Shown in pieces: positions 1 to 7,453 of a stretch of DNA of 64,000 bases. This DNA is from Salinigranum salinum (GTDB lineage Archaea > Halobacteriota > Halobacteria > Halobacteriales > Haloferacaceae). Location of the stretch: contig NZ_VTOJ01000001.1 in the NCBI RefSeq assembly GCF_009176545.1, forward strand, positions 248,001 through 312,000. Reading direction: 5' to 3'. Below the pieces are notes generated by a model. It ran no database searches and was not told the DNA's origin. It was given only the letters and a program-made list of their open reading frames with translations. The translations under genes and the position numbers were made by a program. How positions within the stretch are numbered: position 1 is the stretch's first letter; each line of letters starts with the position of its first letter.

Positions 1-470
1 GCATCCGCACCGCCGCTGACGCGCGAACCCTCCTCGATGGCGGCGTCGACCGTGTCATCCTCGGGACCGCCGCGGTGAACGATCCCGAGATCGTCGCCAC
101 GATCTCCGAGACGCACCCCGACTCCGTCCTGGTCTCGCTCGACGCGAAGGGGGGCGAAGTGGTCATCGAGGGATGGACCGAGGGCACCGGCATCGACCCC
201 GCCGACGCCGCTGGCCGCTACGCCGACCTCGGTGCCGCCGGCATCCTCTTCACGGACGTCGACGTCGAGGGACAGCTGACGGGCGTCAATACGACGACCG
301 TCGAACGGGTCGTCGACGCGGTCTCGATCCCCGTGATCGCCAGCGGCGGCGTCGCGACGCTCGACGACGTCCGCGCGCTCCGCGACGCGGGCGCGGCGGC
401 GGTCGTCGTCGGGACGGCGCTGTACGAGGGACGGTTCACCCTCGACGAGGCGACGACTGCGGTCGAGTAG
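1..470 (+). CDS. hisA: HisA, ProFAR isomerase (5'-truncated by window edge)
   Basis: This is the C-terminal part of the histidine-pathway TIM-barrel isomerase that opens the ring of N'-[(5'-phosphoribosyl)formimino]-AICAR-ribonucleotide. The reading frame is open from base 3. Visible family hallmarks are the [11 protein letters not shown] stretch, the [13 protein letters not shown] segment that holds the second catalytic Asp region, and the C-terminal phosphate-binding IASGGV and [10 protein letters not shown] loops. About 155 residues of the usual 240 or so are present, so only the N-terminal third is missing beyond the edge. hisB follows 347 bases downstream on the same strand with its own TATA box, so the two are neighbours in one pathway but probably separately transcribed. 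Confidence 0.95.
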   Translation, partial: IRTAADARTLLDGGVDRVILGTAAVNDPEIVATISETHPDSVLVSLDAKGGEVVIEGWTEGTGIDPADAAGRYADLGAAGILFTDVDVEGQLTGVNTTTVERVVDAVSIPVIASGGVATLDDVRALRDAGAAAVVVGTALYEGRFTLDEATTAVE

Positions 471-483
471 GAGACGAAGGGTC

Positions 484-642
484 CGTTTCGACTCGAACCA
501 CGCGCCGCTCGCGTCGTCTCGCCAGTCTGTCACCCGTCGGCCGTTCGTCCGACGCGCGTCGTGCGTCCGGCGTTCTCGGCGCTCACGTGTGTCTCTTTGC
601 AGCGTGGTTCGACTCGAACCGAAGGGGTTCGACGGTCGAACC
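484..642. repeat. Cluster of TCGA-centred palindromes between hisA and hisB
   Basis: The 347-base gap between hisA and hisB holds no convincing gene. Bases 484-503 are an imperfect inverted copy (17 of 20) of 602-621. The second arm contains a perfect palindrome GGTTCGA-C-TCGAACC at 606-620, and another perfect one, GGTTCGA-CGG-TCGAACC, follows at 626-642. Read as RNA the two outer arms would close a loop of about 100 nt. It could be the folded 3' trailer of hisA, a small RNA, or remains of a small mobile repeat; nothing visible decides. Confidence 0.55.
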
Positions 643-788
643 GTGCCGGCCTCTCGACGGCCATCCGAACCCGTGTTTCGACGTCGTCGCGGTCCATCCC
701 GATGGACCCCACTCCGTTCGTCCCGACGAGTGGCGTCGCGATCCGGTTCGCTCTGCCGTCGCCCCACGCCCGGGCGCGGACGAACCTT

Positions 789-796
789 CTTTATTC
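789..796 (+). promoter_or_regulatory. TATA box of hisB
   Basis: CTTTATTC lies 22 nt before the hisB ATG. This is the archaeal spacing expected for a leaderless or nearly leaderless transcript, and no Shine-Dalgarno sequence lies between it and the start. Confidence 0.6.
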
Positions 797-817
797 GTGC
801 CCCGCCTCGGCGCAGGT

Positions 818-1402
818 ATGACCCGCACCGCCGCCGTCTCCCGCGAGACGGCAGAGACGACGATCGACCTCACGCTCGACGTCGACGGCGACGGCGACGC
901 CGCAGTCGACACGGGCGTCGGCTTCTTCGACCACATGCTCGAGGCGTTCGCCAAACACGGTCTCTTCGACCTCACCGTCGACTGCGACGGCGATCTCCAC
1001 GTCGACGACCACCACACGGTCGAAGATGTCGCCATCGTCCTCGGTGAGGCTTTCGGTGAAGCGCTCGGCGACAAGCGTGGCATCCGCCGGTTCGCCGACC
1101 GGACGGTGCCGCTCGACGAGGCCGTCGCGAGCGTGGTGGTGGACGTCTCCGGTCGCCCCCACTTCGAGTTCGACGGCGGCTTCTCACAGGCGTCGATCGG
1201 CGAGTTCACGAGCGACATGGCGCGACACTTCGCGCTCTCGCTAGCGATGAACGCCGGGCTCACCCTCCACGTCTCCGTCGAGGGAGAGAACGCCCACCAC
1301 GAGGTCGAGGCGCTCTTCAAGGCGCTCGCTCGGACGATGGACGATGCCACCCGGCTGGACGAGCGACGGTCGGACACGCCCAGCACGAAGGGCGACCTCT
1401 GA
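818..1402 (+). CDS. hisB: Imidazoleglycerol-phosphate dehydratase HisB
   Basis: The enzyme dehydrates imidazole-glycerol phosphate to imidazole-acetol phosphate, the sixth step of histidine synthesis. The protein is 194 residues, the normal length of the monofunctional enzyme. Metal-binding His/Glu motifs are intact in both halves: [13 protein letters not shown] and [11 protein letters not shown] in the first repeat, and [13 protein letters not shown] and [14 protein letters not shown] in the second. A longer reading frame extends upstream, but the ATG at 818 fits the family N-terminus ([15 protein letters not shown]) and sits 22 nt after a TATA box. It is separate from any HisB phosphatase domain, as usual in archaea. 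Confidence 0.97.
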   Translation: MTRTAAVSRETAETTIDLTLDVDGDGDAAVDTGVGFFDHMLEAFAKHGLFDLTVDCDGDLHVDDHHTVEDVAIVLGEAFGEALGDKRGIRRFADRTVPLDEAVASVVVDVSGRPHFEFDGGFSQASIGEFTSDMARHFALSLAMNAGLTLHVSVEGENAHHEVEALFKALARTMDDATRLDERRSDTPSTKGDL

Positions 1403-1405
1403 GCG

Positions 1406-2722
1406 TCAGTTCGTCTTCGGCTCCGAGTCGTCCGCTGCGAGGTTCCCCGTCTCGGCTCCAGCCGCGGTCCCGGCGTCGTCCGTGTGACCGTCGGCCCCGT
1501 CCCCGTCGTCCGACGCGTCCGGGTCCAGGCCGAGTGCCGTGTCGAAGGGGCCGAGGGCTACCCCCGTCTCGTCGGTCTCGCCGTCGGTGTCGGACTCGAT
1601 GCCGTCCGTGACGCTGTCGCCGATGCTCGCTCTCTCGACCGACTCCGGCGGCTCCGGTGCCGTGTACGTGTACAGGAACTCGTCGTTCACGACGAGGTAC
1701 TGCGAGCCGTCGGGCGACTCGACGACGCCGCTGTCCGTGTCGATGGCGAAGTCGACCAGGTCACCGAGCGACGCGGCCTCGGCGCGTGGCCGGTCGAACA
1801 CCTCCTGCGGGACGCTGAACTCGGTGATCCACTCGTCGAACGCCGATCGGTCCTCACGGTAGGCGAGCCACTCCCGCTCGGCGGCCGTGAGTGTGAGACG
1901 CTCTTGCGACCGACCCACGGAGAGTGCCACGACTCCGACGACCGAGACGAACACGAGCACTGGCCCGCCGACGCTCCGGAGGGGTCCGTACTCCCGCGGG
2001 ACGGTGACCGGCTGCGTGATCTCGGTCCTGTGTGTGGGTTCCGCGACGGATCCGACCCGGTAGCTGTCGGTCTCGAGCGTGAGCGACAGGGTGTGCGAAC
2101 GGCTGTCGACGACCCGTTCGCCGCTGACCGTCCCGGTCACGTTGACCGACGCCTGGACGATCGTCCGGACCGTCCCCGTCGACGTTCCGAGCTGGTCGGC
2201 GATCCGGTCCCGTCGTTCTTCGACCGCAGTCACGTTGACCGAGAACGGCACCGTCGCGCTCTCGCCCGGTCCGAGGGTGGCCGTCCGCGTCTCGCCGAGC
2301 GAGCGGCTCGTCTCCCACAGGACGTCGCCACCCTCTTCGGCCGTCCCTCCTTCCGACCCGCGCGTGACGAGCGCGAGGTCGATCTCCGCCGTCAACTCCC
2401 CCCCGCCGCCGGTGACCGTCCGGTAGCCGAACACGTACCGTCCGTCGAGAACGGGCGCGAGCCGTGCGAAGTAGACCGAGCGGTCCGCCAGTTCGCTCCC
2501 GACGGGGAACACCGGGTTCTCCTCGACGACCGTCGCGGAGTGGTCGAATCCCCCGGTGGTCTCCCAGGTGCTGACGACTCGCTCTTCGGTGGTCGTCCCC
2601 GGCTCGACGTGCGCCGTGTACGTGGCGAAGCCGCCGATGAGCCCGAGCACGACGAGGGCGACGGCGACGACCACGAACTGTTGCTGGAGGAGCGCGCGGA
2701 GACGGAGATTCCAGAGTGACAC
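1406..2722 (-). CDS. DUF5305 membrane protein of a SipW/TasA-type secretion locus
   Basis: A 438-residue protein with an N-terminal membrane helix (about residues 15-36), a large outside domain of beta character (about 40-245), a second membrane helix (about 250-272), and a cytoplasmic region rich in Asp/Glu/Gly/Thr at the C-terminus. I recognise the DUF5305 family, which in haloarchaea is usually encoded beside a signal peptidase I. That is the case here, 79 nt downstream of the peptidase gene. Its biochemical role is unknown; a part in assembling or anchoring the exported substrate is inference. The start is a GTG. A TATA-like stretch (around 2745-2760) suggests its own promoter as well as possible readthrough. 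Confidence 0.8.
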   Translation of the reverse strand: MSLWNLRLRALLQQQFVVVAVALVVLGLIGGFATYTAHVEPGTTTEERVVSTWETTGGFDHSATVVEENPVFPVGSELADRSVYFARLAPVLDGRYVFGYRTVTGGGGELTAEIDLALVTRGSEGGTAEEGGDVLWETSRSLGETRTATLGPGESATVPFSVNVTAVEERRDRIADQLGTSTGTVRTIVQASVNVTGTVSGERVVDSRSHTLSLTLETDSYRVGSVAEPTHRTEITQPVTVPREYGPLRSVGGPVLVFVSVVGVVALSVGRSQERLTLTAAEREWLAYREDRSAFDEWITEFSVPQEVFDRPRAEAASLGDLVDFAIDTDSGVVESPDGSQYLVVNDEFLYTYTAPEPPESVERASIGDSVTDGIESDTDGETDETGVALGPFDTALGLDPDASDDGDGADGHTDDAGTAAGAETGNLAADDSEPKTN

Positions 2723-2801
2723 TCGTGAATGACCCTTGTCATCTGCTGGTATATGTATGTTCTCTCCCGATTTCGTCGACTGAGAGTCGGCTCTCGGGGG
2801 C

Positions 2802-3965
2802 TCAGGGCGACCAGCGGCGGAGCGTGTTGCGAACCGTCGAGCCGGCTTTCCGGTCCCGGGACCGCCGTCGGATCCGTCCCCGTCCCAGCAGTCCGATCCC
2901 GAGGAGGTAGAAGGGGACGCCGATCAGGAGGTCGATGACGACGATCGGTGCCCAGGGATGGGTCGCGTGCAGGGTGTCGATGGTGGCGGGTGGGAGGAGC
3001 GCGAGGTAGCGGTGTTCGACGACGAACCGGCGGTAGTAGCCCGTCCGTGGCGGGGCAGAGAGTGTCACGGACGCGTTCCGTATCTCGCCGCGTTCGACGC
3101 GCAGGCGGTCGGGTTCGACCGCGACGCCCTCGCTGGCGGGCTCGACGTAGACGTACACCGGGACGAAGCCGCCGTTGCCGACGGCGTACGGGATCGTGTT
3201 CGACTCGCCCATCGGGATCACCGTGGGGCGCTCGGACTCGAACTCGGCGCTGACGACGCCGTACTCCTGCTGGCCGGCAGGGCCGACCATCGCGGCGGTC
3301 GCACCCCCGACGAGGAGGAGGGTGAGCGCGAGCGTGACGAGTCGCGGGTCGAGGCCCGAGTCGCGGCCGCGCCTGCCGTCTCGCGTCCGCTCCTTCCCGT
3401 TTTTCGAGAGGAACTCGCCGACGACGTAGTACAGCAGGGTGGCGCCGAAGAGGAGGTACGCGATTCCTTGCGTGCCCAGCAACGATCGCGTGCCCAGCAG
3501 CGCGGCGAGGGTGCGCTGTGCCCATTCGAGCCCGCCCTGGACCCCCTCGACGGCGGTCCCGAGCCCCGGAACGACGAACACCTCGCCGCCGGGTTGCCAC
3601 GCGACGGCGACGATCTGTGCGTCCTTGACTGGTGGTTCGTCGCTGTCTTGGTCGGTGAAGGGATTCGCGTCGCCTCTGGTGACGTATCCCCGCTCTGTCT
3701 CGCCGACGACCCGGTGGGTTGTGAGGCCACCACCCTGGATCTCTTCGGCGCGGAAGGTGACGACGTCGCCCGCTTCGGGTGGTCCCGTGAGCTGTGCCGG
3801 GATGGCCACGAAGCCGTCGCCCGGTTCCAGGGTGGGCGACATGCTGCCGGTCTCGACGAACGCGAGGAGGACGGGCTGGCCGAGCACCTGGCCGACGACG
3901 AGCGAGAGTACGACTACGACGGCGAGGAGTTCGGCGACGCGGACGAGCGTTCGACGGGCCGACAT
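2802..3965 (-). CDS. Signal peptidase I (S26, archaeal/ER type) with C-terminal membrane extension
   Basis: A 387-residue membrane protease that should cleave signal peptides outside the cytoplasmic membrane. An N-terminal helix (residues 10-33) is followed by ETGSMSPTLEPGD with the nucleophile Ser, then TTHRVVGE carrying the His that replaces the bacterial Lys general base, and a GDANPFTD box with the third conserved Asp. After the catalytic domain (about 1-135) come further membrane helices and an outside domain, making it about twice the length of a minimal archaeal SPase. Next to a DUF5305 gene and a TasA-like substrate this looks like a dedicated SipW-type peptidase. A decayed copy of its first 37 codons lies at 5555-5665. 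Confidence 0.88.
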   Translation of the reverse strand: MSARRTLVRVAELLAVVVVLSLVVGQVLGQPVLLAFVETGSMSPTLEPGDGFVAIPAQLTGPPEAGDVVTFRAEEIQGGGLTTHRVVGETERGYVTRGDANPFTDQDSDEPPVKDAQIVAVAWQPGGEVFVVPGLGTAVEGVQGGLEWAQRTLAALLGTRSLLGTQGIAYLLFGATLLYYVVGEFLSKNGKERTRDGRRGRDSGLDPRLVTLALTLLLVGGATAAMVGPAGQQEYGVVSAEFESERPTVIPMGESNTIPYAVGNGGFVPVYVYVEPASEGVAVEPDRLRVERGEIRNASVTLSAPPRTGYYRRFVVEHRYLALLPPATIDTLHATHPWAPIVVIDLLIGVPFYLLGIGLLGRGRIRRRSRDRKAGSTVRNTLRRWSP

Positions 3966-4039
3966 TCAGACAGCTGAGTGAACTGTTCGTTCGGTCGGAC
4001 AAAAACGCTCCGATGACCGGTGCTCCCCGTCCGATCGCG

Positions 4040-4438
4040 CTACTCGTCGTAGAACACGACGTCCAGTTCGGGGACGTCCGCGAAGTCACGGTCGCGGGTG
4101 ACGAGCGTGTAGCCGTGTTCGCGGGCGGGCGACGCGACCAGCGTGTCACGAGCGGAGAGGGGTACCCCGTCGGCGTGGAGCAGACCGTCGAGATTGCCTG
4201 CGGCGATCACTCCCTCCAATCCGAGGTCGAGGACGTCGAGGGACCGGAGGAAGCCGGCGGCCCGATCGAACCGGTCGTCGCCGACGCGAGCCGTCCCGCG
4301 GAGCACCTCGAACGCACAGATCGCGGGGACGGCGAACCGTTCGTCAGACCGCTCACGCATCCACCCTTTCGCTGCCTTGTGGTGACCCTGCTCGGGGTCG
4401 AGGAAGTCCACGAGAAAGGAGCTATCTAAACAGTTCAT
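4040..4438 (-). CDS. vapC: VapC-type PIN-domain toxin ribonuclease
   Basis: A 132-residue PIN-domain protein, the normal size. PIN RNases use four acidic residues to hold a metal ion, and all are visible: Asp5 in NCLDSSFLV, Glu44 in CAFEVLRG, Asp98 in LSARDTLVA, and Asp116/Asp118 in TRDRDFADVP. It overlaps the preceding vapB by 17 nt, so the pair is translationally coupled. Expected targets are tRNA or rRNA, but the exact target cannot be read from sequence. It appears intact, unlike the toxin gene of the second module just upstream. Confidence 0.9.
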   Translation of the reverse strand: MNCLDSSFLVDFLDPEQGHHKAAKGWMRERSDERFAVPAICAFEVLRGTARVGDDRFDRAAGFLRSLDVLDLGLEGVIAAGNLDGLLHADGVPLSARDTLVASPAREHGYTLVTRDRDFADVPELDVVFYDE

Positions 4439-4643
4439 CGTGCGTGTCGTCGAGGTCGTCGGCGAGTTCCTCGCGGGCCTCTTCTACCCTGGTGCCGAGG
4501 CCCGGACACGACCCGGCGAACGCCATCGGGTCGGCCTGTTCCGTGAGACGGGTAACGAGTTCGCTGAAGCTCTCGCCCTCGCGTTTGAGCGCCGCGAGAC
4601 GGTCGTACGCGTCCTCGGTGATGGTGATGTTCTTCGAGGCCAT
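4422..4643 (-). CDS. vapB: VapB-type antitoxin of the first module
   Basis: A 73-residue protein starting ASKNITITEDAYDRLAALK, the N-terminal DNA-binding pattern of the antitoxins that pair with haloarchaeal PIN toxins. The acidic C-terminus (EEAREELADDLDDTHDEL) is the likely toxin-binding tail. It should neutralise the neighbouring VapC and repress its own promoter. Directly upstream (4649-4678) is an AT-rich stretch with repeated ACGTAC units and a TATAC motif, which is the likely promoter and operator. Confidence 0.85.
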   Translation of the reverse strand: MASKNITITEDAYDRLAALKREGESFSELVTRLTEQADPMAFAGSCPGLGTRVEEAREELADDLDDTHDELFR

Positions 4644-4696
4644 CGCGGAGTATACTTACACGTACACGTACTTGTAGATGCTGTTCGAGCGTCCGG

Positions 4697-5107
4697 TCAC
4701 CCCCACGTCTCGGTCGGGACGCCCAACGCCCGGAAGGCTTCGACGTCGTTCGTGACGACGGTCGCGTCGAGTTCGACCGCCGCGCCGGCGACGATGGCGT
4801 CCCCTGCGAGCGAGTTGATCCGATCCCGGTTCGTGCTCTCGTCGCGGTGCAGTCGCGATTCGATCTCCGCGATCTCCCACGCGATCCCCGTCGTTATCGG
4901 GACGATCTCGACCCACTCGAACTGTCTCTAGATCTCGATGGGATCGAACGCGTCGACGAGCTTCCGGCCCACGGCGATCTCCTTGAGGTTGATCGTCGTG
5001 GTGAGATACTCGGTTCCCTCGGGCTGTGCTTCGAGATACGACTTCACCGACTCGCGGCCGCCCCAGTGGTGGATCAGGAACGTCGTGTCGAGGAGTTTAC
5101 GAGACAT
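4697..5107 (-). pseudogene. vapC: VapC-type PIN toxin interrupted by an in-frame amber stop
   Basis: Reading from the ATG at 5107 gives a PIN N-terminus (MSRKLLDTTFLIHHWGG, Asp7; Glu43 in NLKEIAVG). Codon 60 is TAG, at 4928-4930. The same frame continues without any shift through FEWVEIVPITTGIAWE, then NRDRINSLAGDAIVAG with the conserved catalytic Asp, and VVTNDVEAFRALGVP, ending at TGA 4697-4699. The full frame is 136 codons, the normal VapC length. One base change therefore appears to have killed it, and everything else is preserved, which points to a recent event or a sequencing error. The start overlaps vapB by 11 nt. No stop-codon recoding is known in haloarchaea. Confidence 0.85.
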
Positions 5108-5387
5108 CGGCGCTCGTGTCCTCGGGGTCTTCGACACCGGCGAACGCGTCGATCGCCCGACGTTGTCGGTCGTCGAGGCCGTGACCTGCCGACTGGCGGG
5201 CCCGTGCCGCGACCCGTTCGAGTTCGGCCGCTTCCGCTTCGGACAGCGTCCCGAACGTCTCCCGCCAGTCGGAGGTGGTCTCGTCGATCAGCCGGTCGAC
5301 GAGGTCGGTGAAGCTCTCGTCCTCGCGCTTGCGAGCCTTGAGCCGTTCGTAAACGTCCTCCCGGAGCCCGATAGTTTTGATCCCCAT
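5097..5387 (-). CDS. vapB: VapB-type antitoxin of the second module
   Basis: A 96-residue protein beginning MGIKTIGLREDVYERLKARK, the haloarchaeal VapB DNA-binding N-terminus, followed by DESFTDLVDRLIDET and an acidic tail. It is intact while its partner toxin carries a nonsense codon, so it may now act only as a repressor or as a cross-antitoxin. The gene has a clear promoter: a TATA element 5411-5418 with the palindrome TGTGCACA at 5398-5405 between it and the start. Confidence 0.87.
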   Translation of the reverse strand: MGIKTIGLREDVYERLKARKREDESFTDLVDRLIDETTSDWRETFGTLSEAEAAELERVAARARQSAGHGLDDRQRRAIDAFAGVEDPEDTSADVS

Positions 5388-5397
5388 GTTTTGTGTT

Positions 5398-5418
5398 TGT
5401 GCACAGAAAAGTTATAAC
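5398..5418 (-). promoter_or_regulatory. Promoter and probable operator of the second vapBC module
   Basis: On the minus strand a GTTATAAC TATA element (5411-5418, itself palindromic) lies about 25-30 nt before the vapB ATG. A perfect 8-bp palindrome TGTGCACA (5398-5405) sits between TATA and start, the place where an autorepressing VapB would bind. Confidence 0.55.
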
Positions 5419-5529
5419 AGAGGTCGGGTTGTGCCTGCGACCCTCTTACTCTCAACCGTTCGTGAACTGTCTCGTTTCGGGGAGTCACCCATACTCTGGC
5501 ATGACGTGGTGAAGCGGTCGTCGGGTTCT

Positions 5530-5554
5530 AAGGTCGGAGACAAACTCCGACCTT
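5530..5554. repeat. Perfect 10-bp stem hairpin at the break of a truncated signal-peptidase copy
   Basis: AAGGTCGGAG (5530-5539) and CTCCGACCTT (5545-5554) are perfectly complementary around the 5-nt loop ACAAA. The hairpin begins exactly where similarity to the intact signal-peptidase gene ends. It could be a transcription terminator for the TasA-like gene transcribed toward it, or the footprint of the recombination or insertion that truncated the copy. Confidence 0.7.
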
Positions 5555-5665
5555 GACGAACGCGAGGAGGACGGGTTGGCCGAGAAACTGACCGATGAGA
5601 AGTGCGAGAATGACTACGACGGCAAGGAGTTCAAGACCGTGGACAAGTATCTGTTTAGCCGACAG
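5555..5665 (-). pseudogene. Remnant of a second signal peptidase I gene (first 37 codons)
   Basis: The minus strand reads SAKQILVHGLELLAVVVIL then IGQFLGQPVLLAFV, aligning along its length to the start of the intact peptidase (SARRTLVRVAELLAVVVVL, VGQVLGQPVLLAFV). The start codon is changed from ATG to CTG (5663-5665). The copy ends immediately before the catalytic ETGSM motif and runs into a stop. Similarity continues upstream into the promoter region (5666-5712 against 3966-4015). Divergence is substantial, so this is an old paralogue and not a fresh duplication. The two copies are in the same orientation and flank the two vapBC modules. Confidence 0.85.
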
Positions 5666-5752
5666 TTAGACAGCCTGATTGACTGTTCGTGTAATTGAAT
5701 AAAAATACTCTGGTAGTGAGAATGATACTCTGCTCAGAGTTTCGTGATTCGA

Positions 5753-6427
5753 CTACGGGCCCTTACCAGCGTCGACGTAATCTTGCGAGTACGCGAGGAC
5801 GACGATTTTGCCAGTCACGTCAAGATCAGACGGGTTTTCAGGCGTGTCGAAGATGTACCAATCGGGACTGAGAGACTCTCCGACACCGAGAACGTGGTCG
5901 TACGCAGAGGGGTCAAGCGATGGACGATTCGTTGAATTGGTGGAGGACGCACGGTATGCGCTCGGAAGTGCCTTCGGACCGTTGATATCTTCGGTGGAGA
6001 TGTCATCGTCGAACCATCCGTTCTGATTGAAGCCATCATTAGCGAGCTGATTGTACATCCCGTCCGAACCAGCTTCCGAGGCTTCTTCTGCCGGACCGTT
6101 CCCGTTCTGGAATGCGTAGCTTTGGCTTCCCTCGTCGATGAAAATTCCAACGGGTCTGTCTCCCTGATTCACGATCGTGAAGACATCCGTTATTTCGACG
6201 TCCGCGTTCCCATTGAGATTCTCGAGTTCGAGGGTCAGCAGACCATCGCTATTGTACGTTGCGTAATCACTGTCAGGTTTGAGACGCAGCTGAGCAGTTG
6301 AATCGCCAGACGCTTCTATACTAACCGATCTAGTCGCACTCGTTCGACTAAACGCACCAGTGCCTGTCATCGCCGCCCCGCCGGCAGCGAGCGATCCGAG
6401 CGCCGCGAGATACTTGCGTCGTTGCAT
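5753..6427 (-). CDS. Secreted TasA/SipW-substrate-like protein
   Basis: A 224-residue exported protein. It starts MQRRKYLAALGSLAAGGAAM, a short Arg-rich n-region followed by a hydrophobic stretch ending GAFS, typical of haloarchaeal proteins cleaved by SipW-type peptidases. The mature part is acidic and rich in Asn, Ser and Asp, with predicted beta strands (IVNQGDRPVGIFID, GKIVVLAYSQDYV), as in TasA-like fibre subunits. The ATG at 6427 was chosen over an in-frame ATG at 6517 because only it places the signal at the N-terminus. The base composition is clearly less GC-rich than neighbours, which suggests acquired DNA. The surface-fibre role is inferred from family and from the nearby peptidase genes. 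Confidence 0.7.
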   Translation of the reverse strand: MQRRKYLAALGSLAAGGAAMTGTGAFSRTSATRSVSIEASGDSTAQLRLKPDSDYATYNSDGLLTLELENLNGNADVEITDVFTIVNQGDRPVGIFIDEGSQSYAFQNGNGPAEEASEAGSDGMYNQLANDGFNQNGWFDDDISTEDINGPKALPSAYRASSTNSTNRPSLDPSAYDHVLGVGESLSPDWYIFDTPENPSDLDVTGKIVVLAYSQDYVDAGKGP

Positions 6428-6652
6428 GGTCTTGGATAACCTCTGTACGCACCGCCGACCACCCACCGCGTGGGCCGTCCGACCGTGCTCACTCGTCCCC
6501 TGGTGCCATACCCACATGGTTATTCACTGACCTGTCATATCGACATCGGACCACTGTCTGGTGAAACGGACGGTGAGTCGGGGCGAAATCGGTCCGAGGT
6601 CGTCACGCAATGACCTCCGAGTCGGAGCGAAACGATGCCGTAGCCCAGTGTT

Positions 6653-6687
6653 AACGACCGATTTAACGGCCGTTCTGACCGGTCGTT
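6653..6687 (+). promoter_or_regulatory. Nested dyad operator upstream of the HTH/secreted-protein operon
   Basis: AACGACCG (6653-6660) and CGGTCGTT (6680-6687) form an 8-bp inverted repeat, and the perfect palindrome AACGGCCGTT (6665-6674) sits at the same centre of symmetry. A TATA-like ACTATATGG follows at about 6715-6723, some 30 nt before the GTG start at 6752. The position just upstream of the TATA box suits an activator or an upstream repressor. The rest of the 6428-6751 gap holds no gene that I can support. Confidence 0.5.
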
Positions 6688-6751
6688 CTACCCGTCTGAA
6701 CACATCGGCCGAAACTACTATATGGTTCATTGATACAGTAGTAATCGCTGC

Positions 6752-7453
6752 GTGGCCGGTGAGATATCAGTCAACTGGGAGGAATACGTGAGCACGGGAA
6801 CAGGCGTCGGCGCTTCCGCCGACGCTACGGTCGACGAGGATTCAGCCGGAGACGATGCAGGAGTTGTGGATGAACAGGACACGACGACCACTTCCAGGCC
6901 GACCGCGAACGACGTGACGGACGGGGACGTGTTCGAGGTGCTGAGCAACCAGCGGCGGCGCTACGCGCTCCACTACCTGATGCAGTCCCCGGACGAGCCC
7001 GTGGAGATGGGCGACCTCTCGACGCAGGTCGCGGCGTGGGAGATCGGCGCCGATCCGGAGGAGGTGACGTACGACCAGCGCAAGTCCGTCCACACGTCGC
7101 TGTACCAGTACCACGCGCCGAAGCTCGACGAGACGGGGCTGGTCGAGTACGACTCCCGGCGCGGGGTCGTCGAGCTCACCGACGAGGGCTCGGAGATCGA
7201 CCTCTACCTCGAGGCCGTCCGAGGGAAAGAGATGCCGTGGGCCTCGTACTTCGCGATCCTCTCGACGTTCGCGGCGGCGCTCACGAGCGCCGCGTGGCTC
7301 GACGTGCCGCCGATCGGGGGATTCACGGAGTACACCGTCGCCGGGGTCACCACGGGAGCGTTTCTCGTCTCGTCGCTCGTCTTCGTCTACGACAGCCGGA
7401 CGGCGATGCGGCTCGGCTCGGACGGCGCTCCGCCCGAGGTGACACGGGAGTGA
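6752..7453 (+). CDS. Membrane-anchored winged-helix regulator (DUF7344-like)
   Basis: A 233-residue protein with an acidic low-complexity N-terminus, then a winged-helix domain (about residues 62-150, DVFEVLSNQRRRYALHYLMQ, later LVEYDSRRGVVELTDEG), and two membrane helices near the C-terminus (about 160-180 and 190-212). This resembles the haloarchaeal DUF7344 HTH proteins. It overlaps the following secreted-protein gene by 4 nt (GTGA), so the two are one operon; a membrane-bound regulator paired with an exported partner suggests sensing at the envelope, which is inference. The GTG at 6752 fits the TATA position; a GTG at 6788 is an alternative. Confidence 0.75.
   Translation: MAGEISVNWEEYVSTGTGVGASADATVDEDSAGDDAGVVDEQDTTTTSRPTANDVTDGDVFEVLSNQRRRYALHYLMQSPDEPVEMGDLSTQVAAWEIGADPEEVTYDQRKSVHTSLYQYHAPKLDETGLVEYDSRRGVVELTDEGSEIDLYLEAVRGKEMPWASYFAILSTFAAALTSAAWLDVPPIGGFTEYTVAGVTTGAFLVSSLVFVYDSRTAMRLGSDGAPPEVTRE

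Noticed and set aside
604..621. GGTTCGACTCGAACC as a tRNA T-arm
   Set aside because: It is a plain palindrome without the rest of a cloverleaf around it.
173..817. Long upstream extension of the hisB frame
   Set aside because: Arg-rich, without similarity to HisB, and antisense/alternate-frame to hisA; the ATG at 818 with its TATA box is sufficient.
2392..4149. 585-codon minus-strand frame across the DUF5305 and signal-peptidase genes
   Set aside because: Extremely Arg/Pro/Ser-rich shadow frame; the two overlapping genes have clear domains.
4656..4916. 86-codon minus-strand frame inside the second vapC
   Set aside because: Arg-rich alternate frame; the frame in register with the PIN domain is the real one.
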